Shown: positions 23,555 to 34,380, numbered from the stretch's first letter. The stretch: 64,000 nt of DNA from Oreohelix idahoensis (GCA_024509875.1 JAMPIV010012274.1:1-64000); one strand, 5' to 3'. The notes: generated from the sequence alone by a model not told the origin. A program made the numbers and translations.

Positions 23555-25640
23555 ACAAATAGTGGGAGAAAGGACCAGAAAAACCTATGTTGCGGCCACA
23601 AGGCCTTCGTCAGAGCAGACAAACAAAAAGCAGAAGGGAAAGAAAGTGAGAATTAAGTGGAGAACATAAAACTATAAAAAGAAGAGAAAAGACTCCCTGA
23701 TGTGTGTCACATGTTGGAAGTAACTTGTCCGCCACTGAACCGGAAACAGGAAGTGGATACTAAATTCAAATAATAAATAAAAAATATTGAAAACAAGGAT
23801 TGGAAAACTAAGTGAGGAAGAAGTAATATTTGTAAGAAAACGGAGAAGAATAAATAAGGAGAGAGAAAATGAAGAAAGTTATTTAAAAAAATTTTTGAGA
23901 GAAATCAAGGGTGATCGCAATCATGATACAAATGGGACTAGATACAAAAGGACGCCTGAGACAAAAGAATGCTAGGTGTTCAAACCATGGGGTTTAAGGC
24001 AGCCCATAAGATGGATGAGACGTTGTTCGCGGCGGAGCCGACTGTTGGTGTCCGAGGAACAGGATCTCATAGCTGTCACCTGGATGTCAGTGGCACCGTG
24101 GTGGCCAGGGCCATTGAAGTGAATGGCTACAGTTGTGTGGATCCCAACCGAGAAATGTCGTAGAGGTGTCTGCAAAATCGATCCCAAGTCATGTGCCCGT
24201 TTGGCCGATGTAAATAATATTGCAACGTTTGCATATAATAGCATAAATGACGTTACGTGACTCGCGGAAGAAGTCCAACATATCCTGTGCTTGGCAAAGA
24301 AAGTGGTCATCGTCTTGACATAACCGACGGAGGCGGAGAAGTTGTGAGAAAGTCAAGAAGTCACGACAAGCCCGAGGATGAGAAGAAGTATACAAGAGGT
24401 AACTGTGTGCATCAGTGGGTTTGTACTACACCGAAGTGTTAAGGTGGAGGGAGTGATGGTGACAACAATGTAAAGTAAATTGACAGAGATAGTGAAGATG
24501 CGAGAGGTGAATTGGACAGCAGGTGGAATTTGTTGATGAAGTCGATGAACCGATATAGGTCAGCTTCTGGAATATCAGTAAGACCTATGCCATCATCGAT
24601 GTATCTACGATACATAAATGGAAAAGGTCCAGGATACTGCTGCCACATCTGATACTCCAGGTAGCTCATTAAGAGGCAGGCGTAGCTGGGACCCATCTTG
24701 GTGCCCATAGCGACTCCACTGACTTGGTCAAAAAACTGTCCGTTTAACTCACAGGAATTGAGTCGAAGAACCATTTCTGCCAGACGGAGGCGAGTTCCTG
24801 TAGCGATAGAGGGGTAGGTGCGCTTGTCCAGGAAAAACCGGAGAGCTTGGAGACCATCAGAGTGAGGAATGGAAGTGTATAGAGAACAGACATCTAACAG
24901 AAATAAACGGTAGGTACAAACTTGGGAAAGCTGGATAGAGGAAAAAGTAATCAGGGCATGGTTGGTGTCCTTTAAATAGGAAGTAAGCTTGCTCTACGAT
25001 AGGCTGGAAGACGCTGTCTAGAAAGTCTGATATATGTTCGGTAGGGCAGGCACAGGCCGAAACAATGGGTATACTGGGGTTAGAGGGTTTATGAATCTTG
25101 GGAAGCATCTAAAATGCAGGCTTCCCGAGACAACTATCATGGGTACGAAGATGAGAGGCACTAGAGAGTAAGTACTTGTTGGCGATAAGTCTTTTGATGG
25201 TGTCATAGACCAGACGGTTGTTGAGGACTGTCGTATCTTTATCACGGCGCTGAAGGCGCTGTTGGTGAGCTGCTCATTTCCTTCTTGGAGGTACAGGTCC
25301 TTGCGCCATACCACGATGGCACCTCCTTTTTCCGCCGGTTTGATAACAATGTCATCGAAAGAGCGTGGGACTCGTCGGAAGTAAGGTTGGAATAACGCAG
25401 GCGTTTAGGATGGAGTTGCTGAATGTCGTGGAGGGTATTCTGAATATATAAATCCAGAGCGTGTAAAGTTCCAGGAGAGAGTGTAAAATTCGTATTCTTA
25501 GGAGGAGCAAAGCGCGCAAAGGCATCATCAGATTTCAGCATGTGATCCCTTGGGACCATCATTGTTAGGGAAATGGAATTGAAGATGCAGACGGCGATGA
25601 AACCGATGAATATCTTGGAGGAGATTATACTGATCAGAGG
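23555..25640 (-). mobile_element. Degenerate Penelope-like element: reverse transcriptase plus GIY-YIG endonuclease
   Basis: Minus-strand frames in order: an N-terminal segment (25562-25242); finger/palm with LPKIHKPSNPSIPIVSA (from 25108); palm GVAMGTKMGPSYACLLMSYL followed by MYRRYIDDGIGL (24774-24439), where YIDD is the catalytic site; then NVIYAIICKRCNIIYIGQTG (near 24200-24250) and FNGPGHHGATDIQVTAM (near 24060-24110), the two signature parts of a GIY-YIG nuclease. Penelope-like elements have this RT then GIY-YIG order. At least three frame changes in the RT and a break between RT and nuclease mean it is dead. The 3' region has GACGAAGGCCTTGTGGCC at about 23590-23610, also present in the fragment near 41250. 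Confidence 0.85.
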
Positions 25641-26250
25641 ATGGTTGAAGAGGGACAGTGCAAGCCCTTGCTAAGGACAGAAAGCTCACCCTCACAGAGG
25701 GATTATTCTAGAGTTTTATTTTGTACGCTAAAGTCAGTTGAGTGTGTACGGGTCACAGGCAGTAGCCAAGGAATTTGTTGATGTCATGTATTCACGAAGA
25801 GACTTGTAAGATTTGTCAGTTAAAGCAGGCTGCTTACTTCTATCACTCACAGTTGTGATCAGCTGGTAAGCGACCCAAATAAACATTTTATTGTTGTCAT
25901 AAAATCAGAGTTTTGTGCTAATGCCTAACAGCTTTCGTGTTGTTGTCGTTTTACATGACAAGAAGAATGATCACCCCTGTCTTGATATAATGAGTCAAAG
26001 CAATATCATCATCATTTACCAGTAGCCTTTGCTCGAGAACCTGGAGTTGGGAAAGTACTCCACACTATCACGTGCTTGCTACCCTGTCCTTCGAAGCCGA
26101 CATATCGAGCGATAGCTTGTTACACGAAGTGGCCTAAATTGGGTAAATTGTAGTAAAGATCCATCCAGTGTTTGTCAGTGCCATCTTATCAACCTCAAGA
26201 GCATCAACAGCATGGCACCCCCTCCCTGCCACAACACTGGGAAACATATG
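25641..26250. other. Intergenic sequence, nothing recognised
   Basis: No supported gene or repeat between the Penelope-like element and the next LINE fragment. Confidence 0.5.
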
Positions 26251-26254
26251 GAGA

Positions 26255-26750
26255 TCAAGAGAAATCAAGTACAACAGGAAAATAAGAATCTTCAACTCAT
26301 GTCACATCAATCCTATTGTATGGCTCTGAAACATGGAGAACACCCAAAAAACAACAACCAAAAAGCTACAGATTTTCATAAATGGGTGCTAGCGTAGAAT
26401 AGATGGAATAAAATGGAATGCCAAGTTCACCAATGTGGAACTGATGACACGAACCAGACAAGTGGCAGTGGAACAAGAGATGAGAAGTAGATTCTGGCGA
26501 TGGATAGGACACACAATAAGGAAACCTGTGGATAGCATTATAAAGCAGTCCTTGTTCTGGAACCCCCAAATTAAGAGAGACAGAGGTAGACCAAGAAACA
26601 CACTGAGAAGAGAACTGGAAACAGAAGTGATAATGACGAGGTAAACGATAAAAGAACTTAAGCTGATGGCACGTGACAGGAGGACTTGGCATGTGTTTGT
26701 TGAAGGCCTGTGATCCTTGGGAAGCTAAAGGCGTCTTGACTTGTTGATTT
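26255..26750 (+). mobile_element. LINE 3' end: reverse transcriptase tail (family L3)
   Basis: The most legible copy of a LINE tail that recurs across 26-34 kb. It reads VELMTRTRQVAVEQEM, RFWRWIGHTIRKP, IIKQSLFWNPQIKRDRGRPR and LRRELETEV, then after a stop LKLMARDRRTWHVFVEGL. The GKRxRGRPRxTWRR and DRxxWHxFVExLC signatures belong to the C-terminal tail of RTE/CR1-like polymerases. The conserved GAAGCTAAAGG after the stop recurs in other copies as the family's 3' UTR. Several stops; no catalytic domain. Confidence 0.7.
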
Positions 26751-27130
26751 TAGAAACTAGAACTGGGGCTGCAATGAATGCTAGACCCCGTGTTGTTTCG
26801 GGATGCGTCTCACGTGACAGAACGAACGGGGTTACTGCCTCCTCATGTATGTCGTAAGGGCGAGTAATATAAGATTGGGCATGGGAATGGCAATCTCTTT
26901 AGGCCAACAAATTGTTACAAAAATACCGCTACGTGAGCACATAAAGGATTTTGTGCAGTAGTGGTGGTCTATACTTCATAGGGGACGACAAGGGAATGAA
27001 AGAATACTGAAATGTTAAACAGTTTAAACACTAATAACTCAGTTTTCCTCTTCTTGTCGTCTCGCCCTTCACTGCGCATGTGTGAGTGCGTGTTTACTGA
27101 TATGTATGTATGTTTGTGTAAGTCCTTGTG
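26751..27130. other. Intergenic sequence, nothing recognised
   Basis: Short gap between two LINE tail fragments; no motif seen. Confidence 0.5.
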
Positions 27131-27215
27131 GATGCTTGGGTATAATAGAAGAGTTGAAATGTCACGACAAGATCACTAATGTGGCAGTGATGACAAGTGC
27201 CAGTGGAACAAAAGA
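27131..27215 (+). mobile_element. Short LINE L3 fragment
   Basis: GACAAGATCACTAATGTGGC followed by AGTGATGACAAGTGCCAGTG matches the start of the L3 tail at 26420-26470. Similarity ends abruptly at about 27215. Confidence 0.5.
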
Positions 27216-28070
27216 GGGATCTCCGCTTTTTTTTGTTCTGTCAGGGATGTGTAGTCCTCTTATGGATATTTCGTTTATTCGGGATAATACCTCTAGTGTA
27301 TTTGCACATGCCGGGAGGCGTGATATTTCTGTATTTCTTGAAAGCAAGGTAAATTGACTTTTTCATTAACTCTATCGATTTTGGGTCGTGAGCGATTTCG
27401 ATTCATAGCCTGTCTTCGAAAGTCGTCGTCACGAGATGTTTTTTCCCAGCTCACATGTCGCTGCATTGTACTGCATCGGTTGATGCATGTACCAAGGACC
27501 ATTACTTGCTACTTTGTTAAATGAACTAGGTTTGGAAAACCTTTATTATCTAGAGGATATTTTTGAGGACATTATTTATACTTCGGCAGACGTGTCTGTC
27601 TTGCTGAAGTCAAACTAAGGAGAGTGAACTGATCTCATACATCTGGTTATCTCCTGGCTGTTATAGAAAAGGATGGAGTTTTTCACCTGACTACATTTAC
27701 AGCACTTTGAAATATAACATGCATCTGACTCATCATTGTAATGCTGTCTACCGTCTATTGCTGTATTGAATGTTGCTGTGATAATGACTGTTTGATGTGC
27801 CTACATATTCGCGTAACCATTTTGTCACTGTGGCGTCCACGATAAATAATGAAGAAAAACGTCAACGGCTGTTACAAGAATCATTGACTTTATACGTCGT
27901 GAGTTTACTGACGTCCTATGTGGATTGCCCTGTTATTTTTGTATGAACATTGTTTTGACTGAACACATCTGCACACCACACAAAACCAGACATGCGGATA
28001 CCATCCATCATCATATGGCATCACGCATCAATCATACAATGAGAAAACCTTATAATAGCACTACAAAGCC
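27216..28070. other. Intergenic sequence, nothing recognised
   Basis: No supported feature; short open frames have no family resemblance. Confidence 0.5.
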
Positions 28071-28074
28071 GGCC

Positions 28075-28200
28075 TCATTCTGAAATCTCCAGACTAAGAA
28101 AGAAACAGGAAGACCGACAAACACACGGAGAAGAAAACTGGTGGCAGACATGACAAGGATAAGCAAAGACATGAAAATACCTTGAGACGCTCCGTGAAGG
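28075..28200 (+). mobile_element. LINE L3 tail fragment (plus)
   Basis: Decayed GRPTNTRRRKLVADMTRIS-like reading after a SEISRLRKKQ stretch, collinear with the L3 tail. It lies almost back to back with the opposite-strand copy that follows, making a natural inverted pair. Confidence 0.5.
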
Positions 28201-28203
28201 TTT

Positions 28204-28500
28204 CATTCATTCATAACCCTTCACTCCCAAAGGAGCATAGGCCTTCAACAAAGACATGCCAAGTCCTCCTGTCACTTGCCATCATCTCAAGTTCTTTCCA
28301 CGTTCTCCTCATCATTTTCACCTCTGTTTCCATCTCTCTTCTCCATGTGCTTCTTGGTCTACCTCTGCCTCTCTTGCCATAGGGATTCCAGAACAAGCAT
28401 TGTCTTGTAATGCTATCAACAGGTTTCCTCAGCGTATGTCATATCCATCGCCATCGTCGTCTTCTCCATGAAGGTTTGGTATGCATTTATTAAGGGCCGA
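28204..28500 (-). mobile_element. LINE L3 tail fragment (minus), 61-codon open stretch
   Basis: The minus strand from 28396 reads MFWNPYGKRGRGRPRSTWRR, METEVKMMRRTWKELEMMAS and DRRTWHVFVEGLCSFGS without a stop until 28211. It is the least-decayed L3 tail in the window. No upstream catalytic sequence, so it is a 5'-truncated insertion. Confidence 0.7.
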
Positions 28501-28773
28501 TGCTCCTATTGGAACCACGGGATAATGATATGTTTATATTAAGCACATCACAAGAACATGTCAATGTTAATGTGTATATATCGTGAATATATATTTCTTT
28601 GAAGCAAATGAACGCGTTAACCTCAACCACACTTATTTCTTTATTACTAAAATACTGCAGAAATATAATAATTTATTCGCTGGTAGACAGACTCTCCTTA
28701 TTATATTTCTTTTCCGATCAAAGCGAAATTGGCTTATGAAACCCATAATGGCAAATGTTGAACTGAAACGTGC

Positions 28774-29197
28774 GAACGCATAAAAAGTAAATAAATATTA
28801 GACAAACATAAAGGTATGTTTTCAGGCACTCGTAAGAAATAAAGAAGTAGAACACTAGACAACAGAAAAACAACAGACGTGAGTGGCTTACCCAGGACTC
28901 GAACCCAGGACCTTCCGTGCGGCAACCCCACCTAGCTATGCAAGCGAATCACACTATCCTCCCTGCCATCTAGGCATTACCAAAAAATGATGCTTCGATG
29001 ACGGATCATTAGTGCGACTCGCAACACATAACACCGGAAATTTACCATGGGCACGTCTGTTGTTTTTCTGTTGTCTAGTGTTCTACTTCTTTATTTCTCA
29101 CGAGTGCCTGAAAACATACCTTTATGTTTGTCTAATATTTATTTACTGTTTACAGGCCTCTGGTTTCCCTTCGTTATGTGTTATGAACGCATAAAAA
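28774..29197. mobile_element. Inverted pair of SINEs inside one 13-bp target duplication
   Basis: GAACGCATAAAAA occurs at 28774-28786 and 29185-29197. Between them lie a minus-strand SINE with tRNA head (28787 to about 28985; B-box complement GGACTCGAACCC near 28895) and a plus-strand SINE body without head (about 29046-29184), of the same family as 19416-19655. The body segment is present in both orientations. One duplication around both parts implies a single insertion event, such as template switching or twin priming during target-primed reverse transcription. Confidence 0.75.
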
Positions 29198-29249
29198 CGC
29201 TGAGAAGATTACAAGACGAAAATATTTATGGGGGAAAACAGTGAAGAAA

Positions 29250-29835
29250 AAAAAAAGAGGGAATTTATTCAAAATTTCGCATATTTAATTGTGAGAATGT
29301 TCGTTATTTTGGATACAACGCTGAATACGATTCTGATGTTTTCCAAAAGTGAAAGTCTGGTGTGATTTCAGAAAATAACACTACGTAAAATATGTTAAAA
29401 ATTATGAGTTTGTTAAAAGTTAACATTTTCGTAATTAAATATGCTAATCTTGAATAAATTGCTACTCATTTACCTTTGACAGATTGTTTGTAACTTATAA
29501 CAAAGTGAAGTTATTAAAGACAGATTCAAACTGCTCAAGGACTTTACAGACACCTTGTGATACCTCACACAGTTCCTAACTATAAGGTCATATTTCCAGG
29601 ATTATATCAATCACGGATAAGAAATGGTTGACAGTATAGTTTGGGTTTCAAAATTAATTTGTATCAGTATTAGTCGTAGATATAGCAATATGGGTGGACA
29701 CTGTTGTCGTAGAAATAGATATAGAAGAAGTAGATGTGAAAGAAGTAGTAAGTAGTAAGTAGGAGAAGTAGCTGTAGCAGTATTAATTGTAGTAGTAAGT
29801 AGAAGTACGAAGTCTGTTGACAGCATTACCAGGTT
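29250..29835. other. AT-rich intergenic sequence with degenerate AGTAGT-type repeats
   Basis: Mostly featureless; 29690-29815 is rich in GTAGTAAGTAG/GAAGTAG runs on the plus strand. Confidence 0.5.
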
Positions 29836-29837
29836 AG

Positions 29838-30000
29838 TCCTTGTTCTGGAAACACCATGGTAACAGATGTAGAGGCAGACCACAAAAAAAACACACGAAG
29901 AAGGGCGTTAAAGACAGAAAAATGTAATAGATAAAGAGGATATGGAAAGACTTGAGTGGGTGGCACAGGCCAGGAGGACTTGACCTGAGTCTTGAAGGCA
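29838..30000 (+). mobile_element. LINE L3 tail fragment
   Basis: TTGTTCTGGAAACACC, AGGCAGACCACAAAAAAAAC and CACAGGCCAGGAGGACTTGA follow the L3 tail order (FWN, GRPR, ARRTW). Heavily decayed. Confidence 0.55.
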
Positions 30001-30026
30001 TATATTCCATACAGATCTGAACGGTA

Positions 30027-30080
<54 letters not shown>

Positions 30081-30081
30081 C

Positions 30082-30125
<44 letters not shown>

Positions 30126-30217
30126 CTGATGATGCTGATGATGATGATGATGATGATGATGCTGCTGCTGATCATGATGATGCTGATGATGATGATGATG
30201 CTGATGATGATGATGAT

Positions 30218-30267
<50 letters not shown>

Positions 30268-30292
30268 CGATGACGACGCTGACGATGATGAC

Positions 30293-30369
<77 letters not shown>
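30027..30369. repeat. (ATG)n microsatellite, about 114 triplets
   Basis: Nearly pure ATG/CAT triplets with CTG and ACG interruptions. The plus strand would read poly-Met and the minus strand poly-Ile; neither is a gene. Confidence 0.97.
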
Positions 30370-30370
<1 letters not shown>

Positions 30371-30414
30371 AATGCAGAAGTAATAGTAGTAAGCAGTAGT
30401 AACTGACAGTAGGG

Positions 30415-30722
30415 GTCGGAGTGGCTCAGAGGTATGGCGTCCGCCTCGAATTCTGAAGGTACTGGGTTCGATCCCAGTACAGGGAATATAATTGATGGAA
30501 ATTATTTTTAAGAACCAGTGGTTCATATTGATGTCATACTCCAACCTGATCTCCTAGGTAGTGAAATTGGATGCCTAGCCTTCTCGGATAAGGGCGAAAA
30601 AATAGCATGTCCCGTCTGCAAGTTGCGCACGTAAAAAAATCCTTCGGCAGTTGGAAATCGTACAGAGTACGCCAAACTGCTGTTGCCCTGGCATAATTTA
30701 AAAAATTAGAAAACCTACCCAC
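30415..30722 (+). mobile_element. tRNA-derived SINE with GCACGTAAAAAAATCC body
   Basis: The head contains GAGTGGCTCAGAGGTATGGC (A-box) and GGGTTCGATCCCAGTA (B-box, about 30464-30479). The body has CTCGGATAAGGGCGAAAAAA and GCGCACGTAAAAAAATCC, a block I associate with invertebrate, especially marine mollusc, SINEs. It is not a functional tRNA: the acceptor ends do not pair and the T-loop is one base short with the best stem. Confidence 0.7.
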
Positions 30723-31145
30723 CACAAAAATATTTATAGAATGTATGATTCCTGTATGCATACACTGGGATTATCGCCGGTGCTACGGGAGTTCGTGCAC
30801 TGTGCTGAGATCCTCCTTGTGTGATCTAAGGGAGATCGGAGCACAGATGGAGTTGACCGTGTGCAATGAAGGTAGTCCTTATAACCAAACTAAACTCACA
30901 GTAGTAGTAATAATGCTGCTAATATAAGATGCATTAACAATAATCGCATTGCTATCAGTAATGGTGGTATAACAGTGAGCCTAGAACGAATGGATTGTTC
31001 TTAATTATCTTTCAAGGGACAGTCTCCCGAACCAAAAATAAACAAACAAATTATGTTCAGTTAGGAAAATTTTACAAATTTGGTGTGCATTGGCTAATTA
31101 TGTACAGCACAAATATTCATACACACTGAGGAAACGTGATAGCTT
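30723..31145. other. Intergenic sequence, nothing recognised
   Basis: No supported feature. Confidence 0.5.
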
Positions 31146-31147
31146 TA

Positions 31148-31345
31148 CAGGACAAAATTTGTTTTGGAATCCGCTAGGTAAGACTGGTAGAATAAGACTG
31201 AAAAACATACAGACAAGAGAACTGGTTACACAAACGAAAGAGGAGAGGACAACATGGAAAGACGTTTAGCTGATGGCACGGGAAAGAAGAATTTGGCGTT
31301 AGTTTGTGGAAGGTCTATGCGTCTTGCAGAGCTGAAGAATAATGT
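31148..31345 (+). mobile_element. LINE L3 tail fragment
   Basis: TTTTGGAATCCGCTAGGTAA, GGAAAGACGTTTAGCTGATG and GGCACGGGAAAGAAGAATTT align with the L3 tail order, ending GAGCTGAAG as in other copies. No intact frame. Confidence 0.55.
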
Positions 31346-31599
31346 ACTATATATAAGAGAATTCATAAATCTATTCTATCATGACTAATTATGTTTGGTT
31401 AGGAAATCTCAGCAACGAATTCTGGGATGACTAATTACGTTTAGTTAGGACCTATACACGACATCTACAACAGCAACAACAACAACAACATCAGCGTGTT
31501 TAGATAGAAGTAGGAAACGACTGAAATTATTTAACAAGGGATAAGATTCATTCAGGAAAAGGCAGAATTTGTTAATAAGATATAAAATTAAATACTTAC

Positions 31600-31890
31600 C
31601 TTCCGGCAGATAACAACAGGTGTAAACTCGGATAGACTGGTGCCAATGGGATGCGGATGATGAAGCTGCTGCCGCGGAATACTGATAGCCGAAATACCGG
31701 GTATGCCCTGGATGCCACCAGACAAGGACACGAACAGGTCTTGTTGGTTCAATGACGACGAAAGGTGGGCAGGGGTTGAAATGATCGTTGGAGGAGCGGA
31801 AACTGCCGAGGCAACTGATGATGGTTGAGCTGGTGGTTGTGGTGGGAGAACTGCTGTCGGATATCCGTATGGGAAATAGCTTACATACAT
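31600..31890 (-). CDS. Candidate host-gene coding exon, Pro/Ser-rich
   Basis: The minus strand is open from an ATG at 31890 for 97 codons and reaches ATCTGCCGGAAG followed by GTAAGTATT, a near-perfect splice donor exactly at a codon boundary (phase 0). The peptide starts MYVSYFPYGYPTAVLPPQPP, is rich in P, S, A and V, then has LSGGIQGIPGISAISI and a histidine cluster. An in-frame TGA lies just upstream of the ATG. Pyrimidine-ending AG acceptors at TCATCGTCTTCAG (about 31905) and CGGCCTGACACAG (about 31892) could make it internal with a 5' UTR, or it may be a first coding exon. GC content is higher than the surroundings. I do not recognise the protein; the low-complexity composition resembles a transcription-factor or RNA-binding-protein activation region. 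No partner exon was found within the window. Confidence 0.45.
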
Positions 31891-31905
31891 GCTGTGTCAG
31901 GCCGG

Positions 31906-32435
31906 AAGACTGAAGACGATGAGATCGTCATTAAGGTCAAAAGGCCAAGGACGCAGTAGTTTTAATCTGACGCAGTTGGCCAAAATAAAATTTTAAAAAG
32001 TTATTATTCCAATGATTTCTTCCTTAATCAAGACATACACTTTTACACATTCCAATTTCCCTACAGTAACACTCAATATCCAATATTAAACACACATAGA
32101 ACACAATCCTATCCCATGAAAAGCTCTCCCTTACTGAAATTATGTGTAACGTTGAAGTACATACACCATGCTCTCCCTGAGATGCCTGTCAAATAGCCGG
32201 CACACGTGTGATTGTAGATAACACAAGTTACTTTAAGCAGAGACACCCATTGGCTGCCTTGATGGTACTTGGTTCACTTTCTTATCTAAAATGAGTGTAC
32301 ACACCTGACAGGTGAAAGTCTATTCTAAGATCTTTTCCAGCTTTTGCCTTCAAATTATAAATCTTTAACTAAAACACTACATGATAATAAATTATAATTT
32401 ATGTACTTTTCGCTACATAAAAGGGAGTCCCATAA
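31906..32435. other. AT-rich sequence beside the exon candidate
   Basis: Could be intron or upstream flank of the exon candidate on the minus strand. No second exon is evident. Confidence 0.4.
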
Positions 32436-32439
32436 CACA

Positions 32440-32672
32440 TACTGCCCTGGGGAAGTGGAGTGTTACAGAATTCAATTTACTAGTGTCCAGCTTTGAAAGA
32501 TGGGGCGACCAGCTACCTTCTTCGCTGCCTTTACCTTCCCTAACTCAATAGCAGAGCTAGGTACTCATTTGTAGCTGAGCAGACTGAAACGTGATAACAC
32601 CGTGTTTCGAATCCGGTACCTTTGCCGCCAGAGGCTAGCCCTGTAACCACTCTGCCAATCGGACGCTCTTCA
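32440..32672 (-). mobile_element. tRNA-derived SINE (same family as 2515-2690)
   Basis: The minus strand starts GCGTCCGATTGGCAGAGTGG at about 32666 and has a B-box complement GTTTCGAATCC at 32603-32613. Then come CAGCTACAAATGAGTACC and CTCTGCTATTGAGTTAGGGA. Head and body order match the 2.5-kb copy. Confidence 0.7.
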
Positions 32673-33006
32673 GGCTATATAGTCATAAAAAATATTAAGG
32701 GCCTACTATTACAATATTGTCCCGTAAAGTCCCGGGGGTCTCTGACGAGACAATGAAAGAATATGACAACTACACCCTCAGGCATGTCGTAGAAGGCCAC
32801 CAATAACAGTTTTGCAATGGGTTAGTAACCTCATCATCTGCAATCAATTGCTACATAAGCCACCTCAGCAGGAGCATGTCAAGTGATTGGTGCAGGCTTC
32901 TGCAAGAGGATCAGCTACAGTGATGACACTATGCTCCGTTAAGAGGGCAAAGGAAAGTGGTAATGACGATGGTGATTAAAATATCACTAATAAAAGCATT
33001 AAGAAG
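32673..33006. other. Intergenic sequence, nothing recognised
   Basis: No supported feature. Confidence 0.5.
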
Positions 33007-33351
33007 ATGGCACGTGAAGCTCGTGTGTTACCGGGGTCCGAAACGGGACATTGTAATGTACCAAGCAAGAAACAGAAGGCACGTGTAGCTCATGTGTTAC
33101 CAGGACCCAGAAAGGGACATTGTAACCTAACGAGCAAGCCACTAATGGCACGTGTAGCTCGTGTGTTACCAGGACCCAGAACGGGACATTGTAACCTACC
33201 AAGCAAACCACTAATGGCACGTGTAGCTCGTGTGTTACCAGGACCCAGAACGGGACATTGTAACCTACCAAGCAAGCCACTGACGGCACGTGTAGCTCGT
33301 GTGTTACCAGGACCCAGAATGGGACATTGTAACCTACCAAGCAAGCCACAT
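33007..33351. repeat. 69-bp minisatellite, five copies
   Basis: Units start ATGGCACGTGTAGCTCGTGT and include CCAGGACCCAGAACGGGACA and TTGTAACCTACCAAGCAAGC. The first two units are more diverged than the last three. 69 is a multiple of three, so 23-residue periodic frames are open on both strands. They are repeat artefacts unless a transcript is shown. Confidence 0.93.
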
Positions 33352-33494
33352 AAGGCTACTAAGGAGAGTTGGGACGCTGGGCCGGATATTCCACACAGTG
33401 GAAATTTAAAGCATTTTTTTTTAAAATCACACATGTGAAGAAGTCATTCAAAGCAAATAATACTGATAAATAAATTTAACAACGAACACTCTTC

Positions 33495-33865
33495 AAATCA
33501 AATGGCTGGGCGATCCTACTGTATGGAGAACAACAAAAGCAAGAAACAGAAAAATATAGACTTTCATAAATGGGTGCTTGAGCCTAATAGAAGGATTGAA
33601 ATGATATGACAAGATCACTAACACGTATCCTATGAAAAGAACAAGGCACATACCGGTAGAACAAGGTGTGGGAAGACGGCGCTCGAGTTGGATAACAGAG
33701 ACAAGGTAGACCTTTTTTCTAAAATCCCCATGGCAACACACGAAGACGGGAACTGGGGACACATATGAAATAGATAAAGAAGACAGTAAACGGATGGCAC
33801 AGGACAGGAAGGATTATCACAAATTTGTTGAAGGTGTGTGTTTATCAGGAAGCTGATGATGATGA
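33495..33865 (+). mobile_element. LINE L3 tail fragment
   Basis: CTACTGTATGGAGAACAACA, ACTTTCATAAATGGGTGCTT, GATATGACAAGATCACTAAC and ACGGATGGCACAGGACAGGA follow the order seen at 26310-26700. Multiple frame breaks. Confidence 0.6.
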
Positions 33866-33965
33866 CGATAATGATAGAAAAGCTCAAGCCGGGTGGTTTT
33901 CTCTACAAAAAATAAGGAAAGGTAATAATCTTGACATAGTTCAAATAAAATAAAGATGGCAACTA

Positions 33966-34183
33966 AACGAAGGGTTGGACACACATAGAGGTAAACAACG
34001 AAGGGTTGGACACACATAGAGGTAAACAACGAAGGGTTGGACACACATAGAGGTAAACAACGAAGGGTTGGACACACATAGAGGTAAACAACGAAGGGTT
34101 GGACACACATAGAGGTAAATAACCAAGGGTTGGACACACACAGAGGTAAACAACGAAGAGTTGGACACACATAGAGGTAAACG
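33966..34183. repeat. 31-bp minisatellite, about seven copies
   Basis: The unit contains ACGAAGGGTTGGACACACAT then AGAGGTAAACA. Copies are nearly identical and directly adjacent without spacers, so this is not a CRISPR array. It lies between two L3 LINE fragments. Confidence 0.95.
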
Positions 34184-34194
34184 GTTGATAATAT

Positions 34195-34380
34195 TACATG
34201 GTAGTTCTGGAGTTGGAATCACCAAAGTATATCGAAAACACATAGAGAAGAGAGCTGGAAGCAGACATGAAAATTATGAGAAACAACATGGACATACCAT
34301 GATCTGATGGCACGTGACAAGATGACTTGGGATAAGTTTGTTGAAGGCCTATGTTCCTTGAGGAGCTAAAGGTTGTTGAA
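34195..34380 (+). mobile_element. LINE L3 tail fragment
   Basis: GTTCTGGAGTTGGAATCACC, GAAGAGAGCTGGAAGCAGAC, TGATGGCACGTGACAAGATG and TTGAAGGCCTATGTTCCTTG match the L3 tail, ending GAGGAGCTAAAGG. Frames are broken. Confidence 0.65.

Noticed and set aside
30418..30490. A functional tRNA gene
   Set aside because: A and B boxes are present but the acceptor stem does not pair and a SINE body follows.
29834..30544. Poly-Ile and poly-Met frames
   Set aside because: They are translations of the (ATG)n microsatellite.
33966..34183. CRISPR-like direct repeats
   Set aside because: The 31-bp units are directly adjacent with no unique spacers, and the region is eukaryotic.
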